Shown: positions 44,835-54,740 of the stretch, one piece after another
How positions within the stretch are numbered: position 1 is the first letter of the stretch
How the letters are laid out: the number at the start of each line of letters is the position of its first letter
Source of the DNA: Pleurocapsa sp. PCC 7327
Lineage (GTDB): Bacteria > Cyanobacteriota > Cyanobacteriia > Cyanobacteriales > Microcystaceae
Assembly (NCBI RefSeq): GCF_000317025.1
Contig: NC_019689.1
Location: forward strand, 1,527,501-1,591,500
Length of the DNA stretch: 64,000 bases
Direction: 5' to 3'
The notes under the pieces: model-generated
What the model saw: the letters and a program-made list of their open reading frames with translations, nothing else
Databases searched by the model: none
What the model was told of the DNA's origin: nothing
Position numbers and translations under genes: made by a program

Positions 44835-46487
44835 TTAGTTGCGTTTTATCGTCCAGAAAGGAAAAGTTTGACTGGGATTGATAGTCACTCCAGCAATGTC
44901 ATTTTGAGCAAAAGCATAGTCTTTCGTTTGCCAAAGGGGAATGTAGGGAACGTCGCGGGCAAGAATTTCCTGAATTTCAGCAAAGATTGCCTTTCGTTTT
45001 TGAGGATTTTGTTCTTGTCGCTGCCGTTCGATTAATTGGTTGACGCGATCGCTATAGTAAGAGGAACCCTGATTTTGAGAGCCTCCCTCCTCGCACCCTT
45101 TGGCTTCGGTTCCCTTAGCGCAGTGCAGCAGGGGATAGACATAGTTATCAGCATCTAAAAAATCGGGATACCAATTAGAAAAAGAGATTTGATAAATGCC
45201 TTGACTGACGTAACCAAAAAAGGCAGTTCTGGCAATGCTATTCGGTTCGAATTGGATTGCCCCGTCTAAATCGCGTTTGGCGATCGCTTTGAGGATAGCA
45301 GCTACGATGCTGAAAGGAAGCGAACTCGAAGAGTGCCAAAGTTCTACCGTCACCGGATTTTGAGCCGAGTATCCCGCTTCGGCTAGTAGTTGTTTGACTG
45401 CCGCTAGATTGGCATCGCCGTAGGTTTTTTCAAATACTGGCTTATAAACATCAAACGTCTTGGGAATTAGGCTATAGACGGGTTCTCCCCGTCCCTGCAA
45501 GACTCGCTCGATCAGAAACGGGCGATCGATTAAAGCCGCGATCGCTTCTCGAACGGCTCTTTGTTTTATCGGTTCGAGATTGAGATTGAGCGCCATAAAA
45601 TTGACGGCACCGCCCAATGTTTCAATCGCTTGCCAGTTGCCGCTAGCCGCGCCCTCTTGCAGCTTTCTAATCTGTTGGGGAGCGAGAGATTGATAAGCTA
45701 CATCGACAGCCTTGCTACGGAAGGCATTATACAAGTTTGCCTCATTGCCTGCATAGATTTGCAGGTTAATCCCCTTATTATTAGGTTTTTCTCCCCAGTA
45801 GCGATCGAAGGCTTCTAGGCGCACCGAATCGTTTCTGTAGCGCGCCAACCGATAGGGACCCGTGCCGACAAATTTAGTGGGATTAAATTTCTCCTGCCCG
45901 ATTTCATAGGCTTTGGGAGAAACGGCACAAGCGCCGGGAAAAGCTAGCAGTGAGGGAAAAGCTGCAAACGGTCGTTTGAGTTTGATGGTCAGTTCGCGTT
46001 CTCCCGTTGCTTCTATTTTTTCAACGGTATCTGCCAATAAGAAAGAGGGTTCGCCGCCATTTTCGATGAAGCGTTTGAGAGAAAACGCCATCGCTTCGGC
46101 GTTAAAAGGCGTTCCATCGTGAAAAATAACGCCCTGCCGCAGGGGGATGGTGTAAGTCAAGCCGTCCTCGCTGACTTTGGGCATTGCCGTCGCTAATTGA
46201 GGCTTTAATTTGGGAGTACCGAGTTCATAAGTATAGAGGGTATCGCTGAGGTTATAGATAACCATCAATCCAGCTAGTTCGTAACTGTCAGCAGGATCGA
46301 GAGTGCGGGGTTGTAGCGTCGTGCCGATAGTGATGCGATCGCGATTGTTGACCGCCACCTGCGTGGGAAGAGAACTTTGCTCTCGATTGCAGCCAACCGC
46401 TAGGGCAAAACAGAGCAAGCATAAACTGAAAAGTCGTCCTAGCTTGCGCCACCGCTTTGAGGAAAAAAGGAACCAGTTAATTTTCAT
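44835..46487 (-). CDS. ABC transporter substrate-binding lipoprotein, SBP family 5
   Basis: 550 residues. The lipobox LAVGC (Cys33) after a hydrophobic stretch marks a lipoprotein. The mature part is the large dipeptide/oligopeptide/nickel-binding type (TIGTTLQPRTLDPADSYELA, TIPLRQGVIFHDGTPFNAEAMAFSLKRF, VGTGPYRLARYRNDSVRLEAFDRYWG, NWYPDFLDADNYVYPLLHC). It would capture peptides or other solutes for an ABC permease encoded elsewhere. An IS982 element sits 54 bp upstream of the start ATG at 46487 and may have separated it from its promoter. Confidence 0.92.
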   Translation of the reverse strand: MKINWFLFSSKRWRKLGRLFSLCLLCFALAVGCNREQSSLPTQVAVNNRDRITIGTTLQPRTLDPADSYELAGLMVIYNLSDTLYTYELGTPKLKPQLATAMPKVSEDGLTYTIPLRQGVIFHDGTPFNAEAMAFSLKRFIENGGEPSFLLADTVEKIEATGERELTIKLKRPFAAFPSLLAFPGACAVSPKAYEIGQEKFNPTKFVGTGPYRLARYRNDSVRLEAFDRYWGEKPNNKGINLQIYAGNEANLYNAFRSKAVDVAYQSLAPQQIRKLQEGAASGNWQAIETLGGAVNFMALNLNLEPIKQRAVREAIAALIDRPFLIERVLQGRGEPVYSLIPKTFDVYKPVFEKTYGDANLAAVKQLLAEAGYSAQNPVTVELWHSSSSLPFSIVAAILKAIAKRDLDGAIQFEPNSIARTAFFGYVSQGIYQISFSNWYPDFLDADNYVYPLLHCAKGTEAKGCEEGGSQNQGSSYYSDRVNQLIERQRQEQNPQKRKAIFAEIQEILARDVPYIPLWQTKDYAFAQNDIAGVTINPSQTFPFWTIKRN

Positions 46488-46541
46488 CTATCGTGTTACT
46501 GCGACTGTTTCGCTCGGTTATCCCTATCGAAAAATAATAAA

Positions 46542-47551
46542 ACGTGAGTTCGATAAGGTTAAAAGACGGCAGGAGGAAGGGCTGGTAAGCCTGAGGGTTC
46601 TAAATCGAGAGAAGGTTTTTTGGGTAGGTAAGTGTAAGCTATCAATCCAGCTAAGAGATTGACTAGAAAATTCCAAACACTTCGGTGTCTCGAATGCTCG
46701 ATTTGAGAAATGTTCTTGAGTTGGTCATTGACGGTTTCAATCAAGGCTCGTTTACGCAACAAAATTTTGTCGATTAACCGCACTAACTGCTGTTTCATCT
46801 TTTTCTTGCGTCGTGTAATCAGTTCGAGTCCTCGCTGGTAAAGTTGCTCAAATAGCTCTTGAGAAATATAACCGCGATCGCCAAATAACTTACCAATCAG
46901 ATCTTGAGTTAAGTCAGGTACAGGCTTACGGTCGTCAGTATTACCTGGGGTTAACTTAAAAGCCAGCAACTCGCCTCGTTGGTTAATAATTAGGTGCAGC
47001 TTAAACCCATAGTGCCAACCGACAGAGTTTTTGCCCCAGCCCACCAAACCTTCAAACACACGATGGCTCTTGGAACGGCAAGGATGACATACCTCGATTG
47101 GGGTCGAATCAATGAATGAAATGCCAGTTACTTCTCCTCGACGGGTCTGTACAAAGTAGCACAACAGCATCAACGACCAAGGCATCAATTCCACAAAACG
47201 AGTATAACTGACCAGATGAGGAAAAGCTTTGCGCCAGCCCGGTAGAACTTGTCGTAGGTAAAATTCTTTGAAGGTACGATAGCCAGAGCCATGAAAAGCA
47301 ATCACAATCGTCATTACTTCACTCAAGCTTAAACGAGAGCGACACAATCGTTCCCCACTCTGAGCCGTCAATAGAGGGATTGAAAGCCAATGTCGTTCAA
47401 AAGTTTGATAGAAGTCGTCTACCTCACAAAATATTTGAGTAATATCGAGACGAGATACAATATCTGTCATAGCTGAGATGTCTATAGAGTAAGCATTTTG
47501 AGTTTACATCTCAGCTTTTCTTTTGCCTAGATTTTTCCGTCGAACTCACGT
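46542..47551 (-). mobile_element. IS982-family insertion sequence (1010 bp)
   Basis: The ends are 12-bp inverted repeats ACGTGAGTTCGA (46542-46553) and TCGAACTCACGT (47540-47551). Flanking direct repeats TAATAAA (46535-46541 and 47552-47558) are a 7-bp target duplication, within the IS982 range. A complete transposase ORF lies within. The perfect ends and duplication point to a recent insertion. Confidence 0.93.
46559..47470 (-). CDS. IS982-family transposase
   Basis: 303 residues, normal for IS982. The DDE residues are visible: FIDSTPIEVCHP (first Asp), TPGNTDDRKPV..KLFGDRGYISQELF (second Asp) and RALIETVNDQLK (Glu), with the conserved NSVGWHYGFKLHLIINQRGELLAFKLTPGN block. The frame is intact, so the element may still be mobile. 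The gene fills the element up to 17 bp from its left end. Confidence 0.95.
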   Translation of the reverse strand: MTDIVSRLDITQIFCEVDDFYQTFERHWLSIPLLTAQSGERLCRSRLSLSEVMTIVIAFHGSGYRTFKEFYLRQVLPGWRKAFPHLVSYTRFVELMPWSLMLLCYFVQTRRGEVTGISFIDSTPIEVCHPCRSKSHRVFEGLVGWGKNSVGWHYGFKLHLIINQRGELLAFKLTPGNTDDRKPVPDLTQDLIGKLFGDRGYISQELFEQLYQRGLELITRRKKKMKQQLVRLIDKILLRKRALIETVNDQLKNISQIEHSRHRSVWNFLVNLLAGLIAYTYLPKKPSLDLEPSGLPALPPAVF

Positions 47552-47636
47552 TAATAAAGCGCAATGGTTCCCATGTTTTGCGATCGCGGCTAGTTCGATC
47601 TCAAATATGAAAGCGCGATCGTCTATTCTCTGCTGT

Positions 47637-48740
47637 CTAAATACAAACTACCCGCACGCCGATTTGATGAATCGATGCTGCGGTTGGGGGACAACTAAAG
47701 CGAGATGCCGAGCGACAGTATTCTGGATAGAAGTCCCACGAACCGCCGCGCAGCAAGCGATAAGCATCCTCAGACTCGGATAGCCAAGCGCTGCCATCAA
47801 CAGGTGCGCCTTCATAATTATCGTGCCAGCGATCGCTACACCATTCCCAAACATTTCCATGCATATCGTACAAACCAAAGGCATTAGGAGGAAAACTGCC
47901 AACTGGAGTTGTTTCTTGGCGATCGAGTTGTGGGGATTCTTGTCGATAAATTCTCCGAGACATATAATTGGCTAACTCTCCCGCGATCGTCTCGCCGAAA
48001 TAAAAAGGCGTTGTCGTCCCTCCCCGACAAGCATATTCCCATTCCGCTTCGCTGGGAAGCCGATAGGAACGACCCGTTAGACTCGATAAGCGATTGCAAA
48101 ATTCAACCGCGTCATACCAAGAAACTCTTTCTACCGGGCGATCGTCTCCTTTGAAATAAGAGGGATCTGGGTTGAGAGAGCATCGGACTTTGGGCAGGTT
48201 AGCTACCGCTCTCCACTGGGCTTGAGTAATGGGAAACTGGCTCATAAAATAATCACAGAGAATAACTTGATGCTGAGGTTTTTCCCATTCCCGACTGCCT
48301 TTTTCGGTTTCGCGACTGCCCATGAGAAAAGTTCCCCCCCGAATCGAAAGCATAGCTAAAGAGATCCCATTACCCAAGTTTTCGCTGAAGTATTGAGCCG
48401 TTGCTGGCGTGCGCCGACAGATTTCTCCTTTGATATCGACGTTGACTAGCTCGAACTGGAATGTTTGCAAAGGAGGTAGCGCTACGCTTGCAGTAGATCC
48501 CGTAGTTTCTCTCGGCGAAGCGATCGATCGCGCTTCCCTCGATTGTGCTTCTAGAGCGGCTACTCTTTTCTCTAGTTGCGCTAATTTCAAATTGAGGGGA
48601 ATATCTTGGGTATTATTGAAATATTGAGCGAGAGCGGTAATGAGAAGTTCAGACTTCGATATTTTCAGCGTTTGTGCCTCAATAACCAGCTTTTCATAAA
48701 GATTGGGAGGAATTCGCGCACTTACTTGAATGTTACCCAT
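47637..48740 (-). CDS. RHH-FGE-sulfatase fusion protein; candidate DGR target
   Basis: 367 residues. Residues 1-45 form a ribbon-helix-helix (IQVSARIPPNLYEKLVIEAQTLKISKSELLITALAQYF), and 55-90 a coiled segment. Residues 125-367 are the FGE/SUMF1 fold (LSIRGGTFLMGSRETEKGSREWEKPQHQV.., RLPSEAEWEYACRGG.., FGLYDMHGNVWEWCSDRW, LLRGGSWDFYPEYCRSASR). FGE folds make formylglycine or, as C-type-lectin-like domains, bind ligands. The last 30 residues (GGSW-DFY-P-EY-CRSA-S-R-.. IGVRVV) follow the layout of DGR variable regions, with Asn-rich positions replaced by unrelated residues and mostly NNY codons. The Cys of true FGE catalytic sites is not evident. The start follows AACATTC; the RHH start fixes the ATG at 48740. 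Confidence 0.85.
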   Translation of the reverse strand: MGNIQVSARIPPNLYEKLVIEAQTLKISKSELLITALAQYFNNTQDIPLNLKLAQLEKRVAALEAQSREARSIASPRETTGSTASVALPPLQTFQFELVNVDIKGEICRRTPATAQYFSENLGNGISLAMLSIRGGTFLMGSRETEKGSREWEKPQHQVILCDYFMSQFPITQAQWRAVANLPKVRCSLNPDPSYFKGDDRPVERVSWYDAVEFCNRLSSLTGRSYRLPSEAEWEYACRGGTTTPFYFGETIAGELANYMSRRIYRQESPQLDRQETTPVGSFPPNAFGLYDMHGNVWEWCSDRWHDNYEGAPVDGSAWLSESEDAYRLLRGGSWDFYPEYCRSASRFSCPPTAASIHQIGVRVVCI

Positions 48741-48863
48741 GACAAAAAAAGATCGAGTGTCTTACCTACGATCGTTACTTAACCTTTAAAAAATGAGTGA
48801 ATATAGAGAACTGAATAGACGATGACCGATAATTGATCAACGGATAATCGAAAATCGAGACTC

Positions 48864-50450
48864 ATGACTCCTCAACAACTCTGGCAACGATACCAAGATT
48901 GGCTGTACTATCACGAAAGTTTGGGATTATACCTCGATATCAGCCGGATGCGGTTTGATGAGGGGCTGATAGAAACTTTGAAGCCTAAATTTGCCAAAGC
49001 CTTCCAAGACATGGATGCTTTAGAGAAAGGCGCGATCGCGAACCCCGATGAAAACCGCATGGTCGGGCACTACTGGCTGCGCGATCCCGATTTAGCCCCT
49101 ACCGAAGAGATAAAACAAGAAATCATCCAAACCGTAGAAGCTATTCAAGCTTTTGTTCAAAAAGTTCATGTGGGCGCGATTAAACCGCCACAGGCATTCA
49201 AATTTACCGATATCCTCTCCATCGGCATTGGCGGTTCGGCGTTGGGTCCTCAGTTTGTAGCAGAGGCACTCGCGCCAGATTTTCCCCCCATGGCGATTCA
49301 TTTTTTTGACAACAGCGATCCCGCCGGATTCGATCGCGTTTTAACCCGCCTTAAAGATCGTCTCAACAGCACCCTAGTCATCGTCATCACCAAATCAGGC
49401 GGCACTCCCGAAACCCGTAACGGGATGCTAGAAGCAAAAGCGGCTTTCGAGAAACAGGGGCTAAACTTCGCCCAACACGCCGTTGCCATCACCATGCCGG
49501 GAAGCAATATGGACAAAGTTGCCAAATCCGAAGGCTGGTTAGCCACCTTTCCCATGTTCGACTGGGTAGGGGGGCGCACTTCAGAACTCTCTGCCGTCGG
49601 ATTGCTGCCCGCTGCCTTGCAAGGGATCGATATCCGTGCCATGCTTGCTGGCGCGAAAGCAATGGATGCCGCCACCAGAGTCCCCGATCTCAAAACCAAT
49701 CCCGCTGCCCTGCTTGCTTTGTCCTGGTACTATGCGGGCAATGGCAAGGGAGAAAAGGATATGGTCGTGCTTCCTTACAAGGATAGCCTGTCGCTGTTCA
49801 GCCGTTACTTGCAACAGTTAGTTATGGAGTCCTTGGGCAAGGAAAAGGATCTCGATGGCAACACCGTCTATCAAGGAATTGCCGTCTACGGGAACAAAGG
49901 TTCGACCGACCAACACGCTTACGTGCAACAATTGCGAGAAGGCGTTCCCAATTTCTTTGTTACCTTTATCGAAGTTCTCAAAGATCGTCAGGGCAACTCC
50001 ATTGAGTTAGATCCAGGCATTACCTCTGGAGACTATTTATCCGCATTCATCCAGGGAACGAGGGCGGCACTTTACGAAAATCACCGCGATTCGATTACGA
50101 TTACCATTCCTGAAGTCAACCCTCGCACTGTCGGCGCTGCGATCGCCCTCTACGAACGCGCCGTGGGATTGTATGCTTCCTTGGTCAATATCAATGCTTA
50201 TCACCAACCGGGAGTAGAAGCAGGCAAGAAAATGGCAGCGTCGATTTTGGAGTTGCAAAAACAAATCATGCAAACTTTGCAGTCGGCAAGCGAACCGCTA
50301 GACTTGGCAACTCTCGCCCAAAAAGCAGGTTCTCCTAATGAGATAGAAGCCATCTATAAAATCGTGCGTCATCTAGAAGCCAATCGGCGAGGAGTTATCA
50401 TGAGTGGCGATCGCGCTAACCCCGGCAGTCTCAAAGTCTCAGCTGGATAA
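48864..50450 (+). CDS. pgi: glucose-6-phosphate isomerase
   Basis: 528 residues. Signatures include the substrate-phosphate motif [18 protein letters not shown] (about 112-129), [10 protein letters not shown] and the active-site stretch VWVGGRTS in [16 protein letters not shown]. The catalytic Lys is in the C-terminal region (QPGVEAGKK). The enzyme interconverts glucose-6-phosphate and fructose-6-phosphate at the entry of glycolysis and the Calvin/oxidative pentose branch. Same orientation as glgP, 423 bp downstream. Complete and normal. Confidence 0.97.
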   Translation: MTPQQLWQRYQDWLYYHESLGLYLDISRMRFDEGLIETLKPKFAKAFQDMDALEKGAIANPDENRMVGHYWLRDPDLAPTEEIKQEIIQTVEAIQAFVQKVHVGAIKPPQAFKFTDILSIGIGGSALGPQFVAEALAPDFPPMAIHFFDNSDPAGFDRVLTRLKDRLNSTLVIVITKSGGTPETRNGMLEAKAAFEKQGLNFAQHAVAITMPGSNMDKVAKSEGWLATFPMFDWVGGRTSELSAVGLLPAALQGIDIRAMLAGAKAMDAATRVPDLKTNPAALLALSWYYAGNGKGEKDMVVLPYKDSLSLFSRYLQQLVMESLGKEKDLDGNTVYQGIAVYGNKGSTDQHAYVQQLREGVPNFFVTFIEVLKDRQGNSIELDPGITSGDYLSAFIQGTRAALYENHRDSITITIPEVNPRTVGAAIALYERAVGLYASLVNINAYHQPGVEAGKKMAASILELQKQIMQTLQSASEPLDLATLAQKAGSPNEIEAIYKIVRHLEANRRGVIMSGDRANPGSLKVSAG

Positions 50451-50872
50451 AAAAATTAGAATAAATAAGGACAATTCCTGGAAAGACATTGGGATTGTCC
50501 TGCTTGTAGATAGATAATTGGATTCAAAAACTGGCATCAACGCCTAGAACTAAAGTTCTAGGCTCAAAGCTCAGCTCGATGAAAATCGAAAATCGACTGA
50601 AATTCCTATTTTAGAAGACTTTTTTGCTCGGCCAGGAAATTAATGACAACAGCAGTTGTTGATTTCTGGCTCAAGGTTTAAGATAACTTTTGAATTAGAA
50701 AAACTATTTCCCTCTTAAGTCAGAAGCGCTCGCTTCTGAAAAAAAAATAAGGTCGCCTCATTAGGCAAGAAAAACCTTAAATTTATTGTTTATTAATTAT
50801 TCCTTTTCTTAAAGAAAATCTTAAACTATCTGTTTTACACTACTTCCAGACAGGTCAGATATCCGGGCTAAA
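50451..50872. other. intergenic region pgi-glgP with palindromes
   Basis: 422 bp. It contains the palindrome at 50542-50563, and a hairpin with 9-bp arms TCAGAAGCG (50720-50728) and CGCTTCTGA (50731-50739) followed by A9. No gene seen. The glgP promoter must lie here, but I cannot place it. Confidence 0.5.
50542..50563. repeat. dispersed palindrome copy 1 (CCTAGAACT)
   Basis: Arms GCCTAGAACT and AGTTCTAGGC around AA. A second copy at 57019-57040 lies in a shared flank on the opposite strand (GAGCTTTGAG before it, GTTG after it). Confidence 0.75.
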
Positions 50873-53404
50873 ATGATGAATGCACCGCTTGAAGACTCCC
50901 TCACCCCTCAAATCCGAGTCGAAGATGATCGCACGGGGTTAAGCATCACAACCCTCAGAAGCGCCTTAGCGGATAATCTCTTCTATATACAAGGGAAGTT
51001 TCCCGGAACTGCTACCAAAAATGATTACTACATGGCGCTAGCTTATACGGTACGCGATCGCCTCCTCCAACGCTGGCTCAACACGACCCAAACTTACAGG
51101 AAAAATGTCAAAGTCGTTTGTTATCTAAGTGCAGAATTTCTCATCGGACCCCAATTAGTCAACAATCTCATTAACTTGGGGATTTACGCTAAAATCCGGC
51201 AAGCAGTAGAAGAATCGGGACTCGATCTCCAAGAGTTAATCGAACAAGAAGAAGAACCCGGTTTGGGCAATGGCGGTTTAGGTCGTCTCGCAGCTTGCTA
51301 CCTAGACTCTCTCTCTAGTTTAGAAATTCCAGCGATCGGTTATGGAATTCGCTACGAATTTGGGATTTTCGACCAAGAAATTCGAGATGGCTGGCAAGTT
51401 GAAATTACTGACAAATGGTTGCAATACGGCAATCCTTGGGAAATTGCCCGTCCCGAAGAATTTGTTGAAGTCAAATTTGGCGGTCGCAGCGAACACTATT
51501 ACGACGAAAAAGGGAACTATCGCGTGCGTTGGATTCCCGATCGAGTGGTTAAGGGAGTTCCCTACGATACTCCCATTCTCGGATATCAAGTTAATACAGC
51601 AAATACCCTGCGCCTCTGGAAAGCGGAAGCGATCGAATCTTTTGACTTTCAGGCATTCAACGTCGGCGACTACTACGGCGCCGTTGATGCCAAAATTGTC
51701 TCAGAAAACTTGACTAAAATCCTCTATCCCAATGACGAAGTCATTCAGGGCAAAGAACTGCGCTTGCAACAGCAATACTTTTTCGTTTCCTGTGCCCTGC
51801 AAGATATGATTCGTTTGCTGTTGTCTACCGAGGTAAGTCTAGAGACGTTTCACCAACAGTTTGCCGTCCAACTCAACGATACCCATCCCGCTATCGGCGT
51901 TGCCGAACTGATGCGCTTGTTGGTGGACGAGCATCGCATGGACTGGGATAAAGCTTGGCACGTAACCCAAAATACGTTTGCTTTTACCAATCATACCCTG
52001 CTTCCCGAAGCGTTGGAAAAATGGTCGGTAGAGCTATTTGGTCGCCTACTTCCCCGACATTTAGAAATTATCTATGAAATCAATCAACGTTTTTTGGATC
52101 GCGTGCGGATGAAATATCCACGCGATCTGGGCAAGTTATCGCGCCTGTCTCTGATTGATGAAAGTGGAGAAAGATACGTCCGCATGGCAAATCTTGCCTG
52201 CGTTGGTTCCCATGCCATTAATGGAGTTGCCGAATTACATACCGAATTACTCAAAAAAACTGTCCTGAAAGATTTTTACGAATTTTTTCCCGAAAAGTTC
52301 ACTAATGTAACCAATGGCGTTACTCCTCGCCGCTGGATGGTTCTCAGCAATCCTAGACTGACTCGACTGATTACCGAAAAAATCGGTGACAGGTGGATTA
52401 CAAATCTTGACGATCTCACAAACTTAGAAACTTTAGTAGACGACGCTTCATTCCGCCAGCAGTGGCGACAAATCAAGCAGGAGACGAAGGGCGATTTAGC
52501 TGCATATATTCGCAAAAAGCTAGATATTATCGTCGATCCAAAATCGTTATTCGATATTCAGGTAAAACGGATTCACGAATACAAACGCCAACATCTAAAC
52601 GTTTTGCACGTTATAACTTTTTATAATCGCCTCAAACACGATCGGGAGCTCGATATTACGCCTCGTACTTTCATCTTTGGCGGAAAAGCAGCGCCGGGCT
52701 ACTTTATGGCAAAGTTGATTATTAAGCTGATCGTCTCCGTCGCTAATATCGTCAATAACGATCCCGACGTGCGCGATCGCATGAAAGTTGTCTTCATCCC
52801 CGACTTTAATGTTACTCTGGGTCAACGAATCTATCCCGCCGCCGACCTATCCGAACAAATTTCTACGGCAGGCAAGGAAGCTTCTGGAACGGGAAATATG
52901 AAATTTGCCCTCAATGGCGCACTCACAATTGGAACCCTCGACGGCGCTAATGTTGAAATTCGAGAAGAAGTGGGGGCTGAAAACTTTTTCTTATTTGGCT
53001 TGACAACTGAAGAGGTTTATGAATTAAAGGCGCGAGGATACAGACCTTTTGAGTACTACAACCAAAATGCCGAACTAAAAGCTGTCATCGATTTAATTAG
53101 TTCGGGTTTCTTCTCCCGCGGCAATGTCGATCTATTCAAGCCGTTGGTAGACAATCTGCTGTACCGAGATGATTACATGCTCTTAGCTGATTATCAGTCT
53201 TATATTGACACTCAAGAAAAAGTCAACCAAGCCTATCGCGATCGCGAGAATTGGACGCGGATGTCTATTCTCAACGTAGCGCGAATGGGAAAATTTTCCA
53301 GCGATCGCTCTATTCGAGAATACGCTCAGAAGATTTGGAAAGTCGAACCCGTTCCTGTAGAACTTTTACAATTGTGTCCGGGAGGTCGGTGTTTGTTGGT
53401 TTGA
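50873..53404 (+). CDS. glgP: glycogen phosphorylase
   Basis: 843 residues from ATG 50873; a second ATG follows directly. GT35 family. The pyridoxal phosphate site EASGTGNMKFALNGALTIGTLDGANVEI (about 660-690), EEEPGLGNGGLGRLAACYLDSLSSLEIPAIGYGIRYEFG, QLNDTHPAIGVAELMRLLVDE and VKRIHEYKRQHLN are all intact. It releases glucose-1-phosphate from glycogen in the dark. Located downstream of pgi, the pair links storage carbon to glycolysis. No N-terminal regulatory extension beyond the usual. Confidence 0.97.
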   Translation: MMNAPLEDSLTPQIRVEDDRTGLSITTLRSALADNLFYIQGKFPGTATKNDYYMALAYTVRDRLLQRWLNTTQTYRKNVKVVCYLSAEFLIGPQLVNNLINLGIYAKIRQAVEESGLDLQELIEQEEEPGLGNGGLGRLAACYLDSLSSLEIPAIGYGIRYEFGIFDQEIRDGWQVEITDKWLQYGNPWEIARPEEFVEVKFGGRSEHYYDEKGNYRVRWIPDRVVKGVPYDTPILGYQVNTANTLRLWKAEAIESFDFQAFNVGDYYGAVDAKIVSENLTKILYPNDEVIQGKELRLQQQYFFVSCALQDMIRLLLSTEVSLETFHQQFAVQLNDTHPAIGVAELMRLLVDEHRMDWDKAWHVTQNTFAFTNHTLLPEALEKWSVELFGRLLPRHLEIIYEINQRFLDRVRMKYPRDLGKLSRLSLIDESGERYVRMANLACVGSHAINGVAELHTELLKKTVLKDFYEFFPEKFTNVTNGVTPRRWMVLSNPRLTRLITEKIGDRWITNLDDLTNLETLVDDASFRQQWRQIKQETKGDLAAYIRKKLDIIVDPKSLFDIQVKRIHEYKRQHLNVLHVITFYNRLKHDRELDITPRTFIFGGKAAPGYFMAKLIIKLIVSVANIVNNDPDVRDRMKVVFIPDFNVTLGQRIYPAADLSEQISTAGKEASGTGNMKFALNGALTIGTLDGANVEIREEVGAENFFLFGLTTEEVYELKARGYRPFEYYNQNAELKAVIDLISSGFFSRGNVDLFKPLVDNLLYRDDYMLLADYQSYIDTQEKVNQAYRDRENWTRMSILNVARMGKFSSDRSIREYAQKIWKVEPVPVELLQLCPGGRCLLV

Positions 53405-53680
53405 TACTCCCATTAACAACCATCTATCTTTAATCGGGGCACAAAGTCAGCGATGTTCTAAGTAGTCGGACATAAACCAACAAAAATAAAACCGTGTTAA
53501 CTTTTGTAAAGTTAACGAAAAAGGACAGTAACTAGTAAGCGCTCGCTAAAAAACCCAGCCCAATAAGAAAGGGCGATCGCTGCCTTGGCGGCTTAAGGGA
53601 GGACAAGATCGATTACTTTTTCTCAGACTTAAAGCAAAATCTCTCCAATTCTAATTCATTTGCTCTGTTTCGAGATTCTA

Positions 53681-54061
53681 TTAAGCCACTAAATGGACTT
53701 GTTGAGATGTCGCTAAAACTTGACATAACTGTCGGCTGCTGTAGGTTCGTTGCTCGGTCTCTAATTTTTCGCAGAGAGTCTCGATCTGTTCTGGCAGCCA
53801 TTTTCTTCTTCTTTCAGGTCGGGGAGCATCCCACAATCTCGCCAATCCCAAGTTTTGCCATCGGTGCAGGGTTGAGCGGACAGTTGAGGGAGACCATTTC
53901 AAATAGATGGCTATCTTCTCGACCTTCCATCCCATTCCTGAAAGCCTGATAGCTTCGGCTCTATCTTTAGTTCTTTGCGGAACGCGGGGCGCTTTTCTTA
54001 ACTCCCAGAGAGTTCGGTCTTGTTCTCGGCTGAGAAAGATTCTTAAAGGCGGAGATGACAT
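53681..54061 (-). pseudogene. truncated IS630-family transposase (N-terminal part)
   Basis: 126 residues matching the front of IS630-type transposases: SREQDRTLWELRKAPRVPQRTKDRAEAIRLSGMGWKVEKIAIYLKWSPSTVRSTLHRW is the helix-turn-helix, followed by LLWDAPRPERRRKWLPEQIE-like linker and RTYSSRQLCQVLATSQQVHL. The DDE catalytic domain that should follow is absent; the frame ends in non-homologous sequence. It is a dead fragment next to another transposon remnant. Confidence 0.75.
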
Positions 54062-54129
54062 AGCTATTTTTCCTGTTACTGCTCTCGCTTAATAAATCTT
54101 CGCACAGTTCGGCTTATTTATGTCTATCT

Positions 54130-54442
54130 ACTTATTAGGCAAAATCTTGATTACGGAAAGAAAGCTAATCAAAAACTCCACCAATGGAATTTTGGCTCTA
54201 TTCGGCAAAAATTAAAATATAAATGTGCCCAAGTGGGTATTCATACAGAATTAATTTCTGAAGAATATACCAGTCAAGAATGCTTATCTTGTCGAAAAAG
54301 AAATAAGCCCAAAAATCGTAATTATCGTTGTTCCCGTGGTTTTTCTTGGCATAGAGACGGATTAGGTAGTGCCAATATTCGTGCAAAGTATCTGGGAGAA
54401 ATCCTAGTAGTTGGTCTTATGGCTAGATCCAAAACTGGGTAG
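54130..54442 (+). pseudogene. tnpB C-terminal remnant
   Basis: An open stretch in phase with 54233 reads ..GSIRQKLKYKCAQVGIHTELISEEYTSQECLSCRKRNKPKNRNYRCSRGFSWHRDGLGSANI.., the end of an IS605-type TnpB with part of its zinc finger (CLSC) and the last RuvC Asp (HRDGLGSANI). The second CxxC is broken (CSRGF) and the whole front of the gene is missing. Non-functional. Different in sequence from the tnpB remnant at 29.4-31.2 kb. Confidence 0.75.
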
Positions 54443-54740
54443 TCAGTCGGCGACAAGTGCTTGACAAGCGATTTGACAATATTGGGAAACGACGATAGCA
54501 TCGGACAGAATTTTTTATTTGATAGGGGTTAGAATACTATTTTCTGACCCCTTTTTTCTTGTCTTAAGCTTTCTTTCAACACTTCTGGGCTAGATCCTCT
54601 GGAGTAAAGTGGCATCCTCATCTTCAGTGTAACCTAACCGATTAATGATTGGTTAGAGAATCCGCGCAATTCTATTGCTGCGGAAATGCCCTTCGATTTC
54701 TTCTTTTACTTTACAGGTTACAAGAGAGCTAAAGTGTCAT
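54443..54740. other. intergenic region with terminator
   Basis: 298 bp after the tnpB remnant. It contains the terminator at 54524-54557 and no gene. The other stretches are AT-rich and unremarkable. Confidence 0.4.
54524..54557 (+). terminator. terminator-like hairpin with T tract
   Basis: AGGGGTTAGAA (54524-54534) pairs with TTCTGACCCCT (54542-54552, one mismatch) and is followed by six T (54552-54557). It may mark the end of transcription from the transposon debris. Confidence 0.6.

Noticed and set aside
47552-47636. Template repeat of a DGR next to the candidate variable region
   Set aside because: The short stretch between the RHH-FGE stop codon and the IS982 end shows no near-repeat of the C-terminal codons.
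50720-50739. Hairpin TCAGAAGCG/CGCTTCTGA as a pgi terminator
   Set aside because: Followed by a run of A, not T, on the plus strand, and about 270 bp from the pgi stop.
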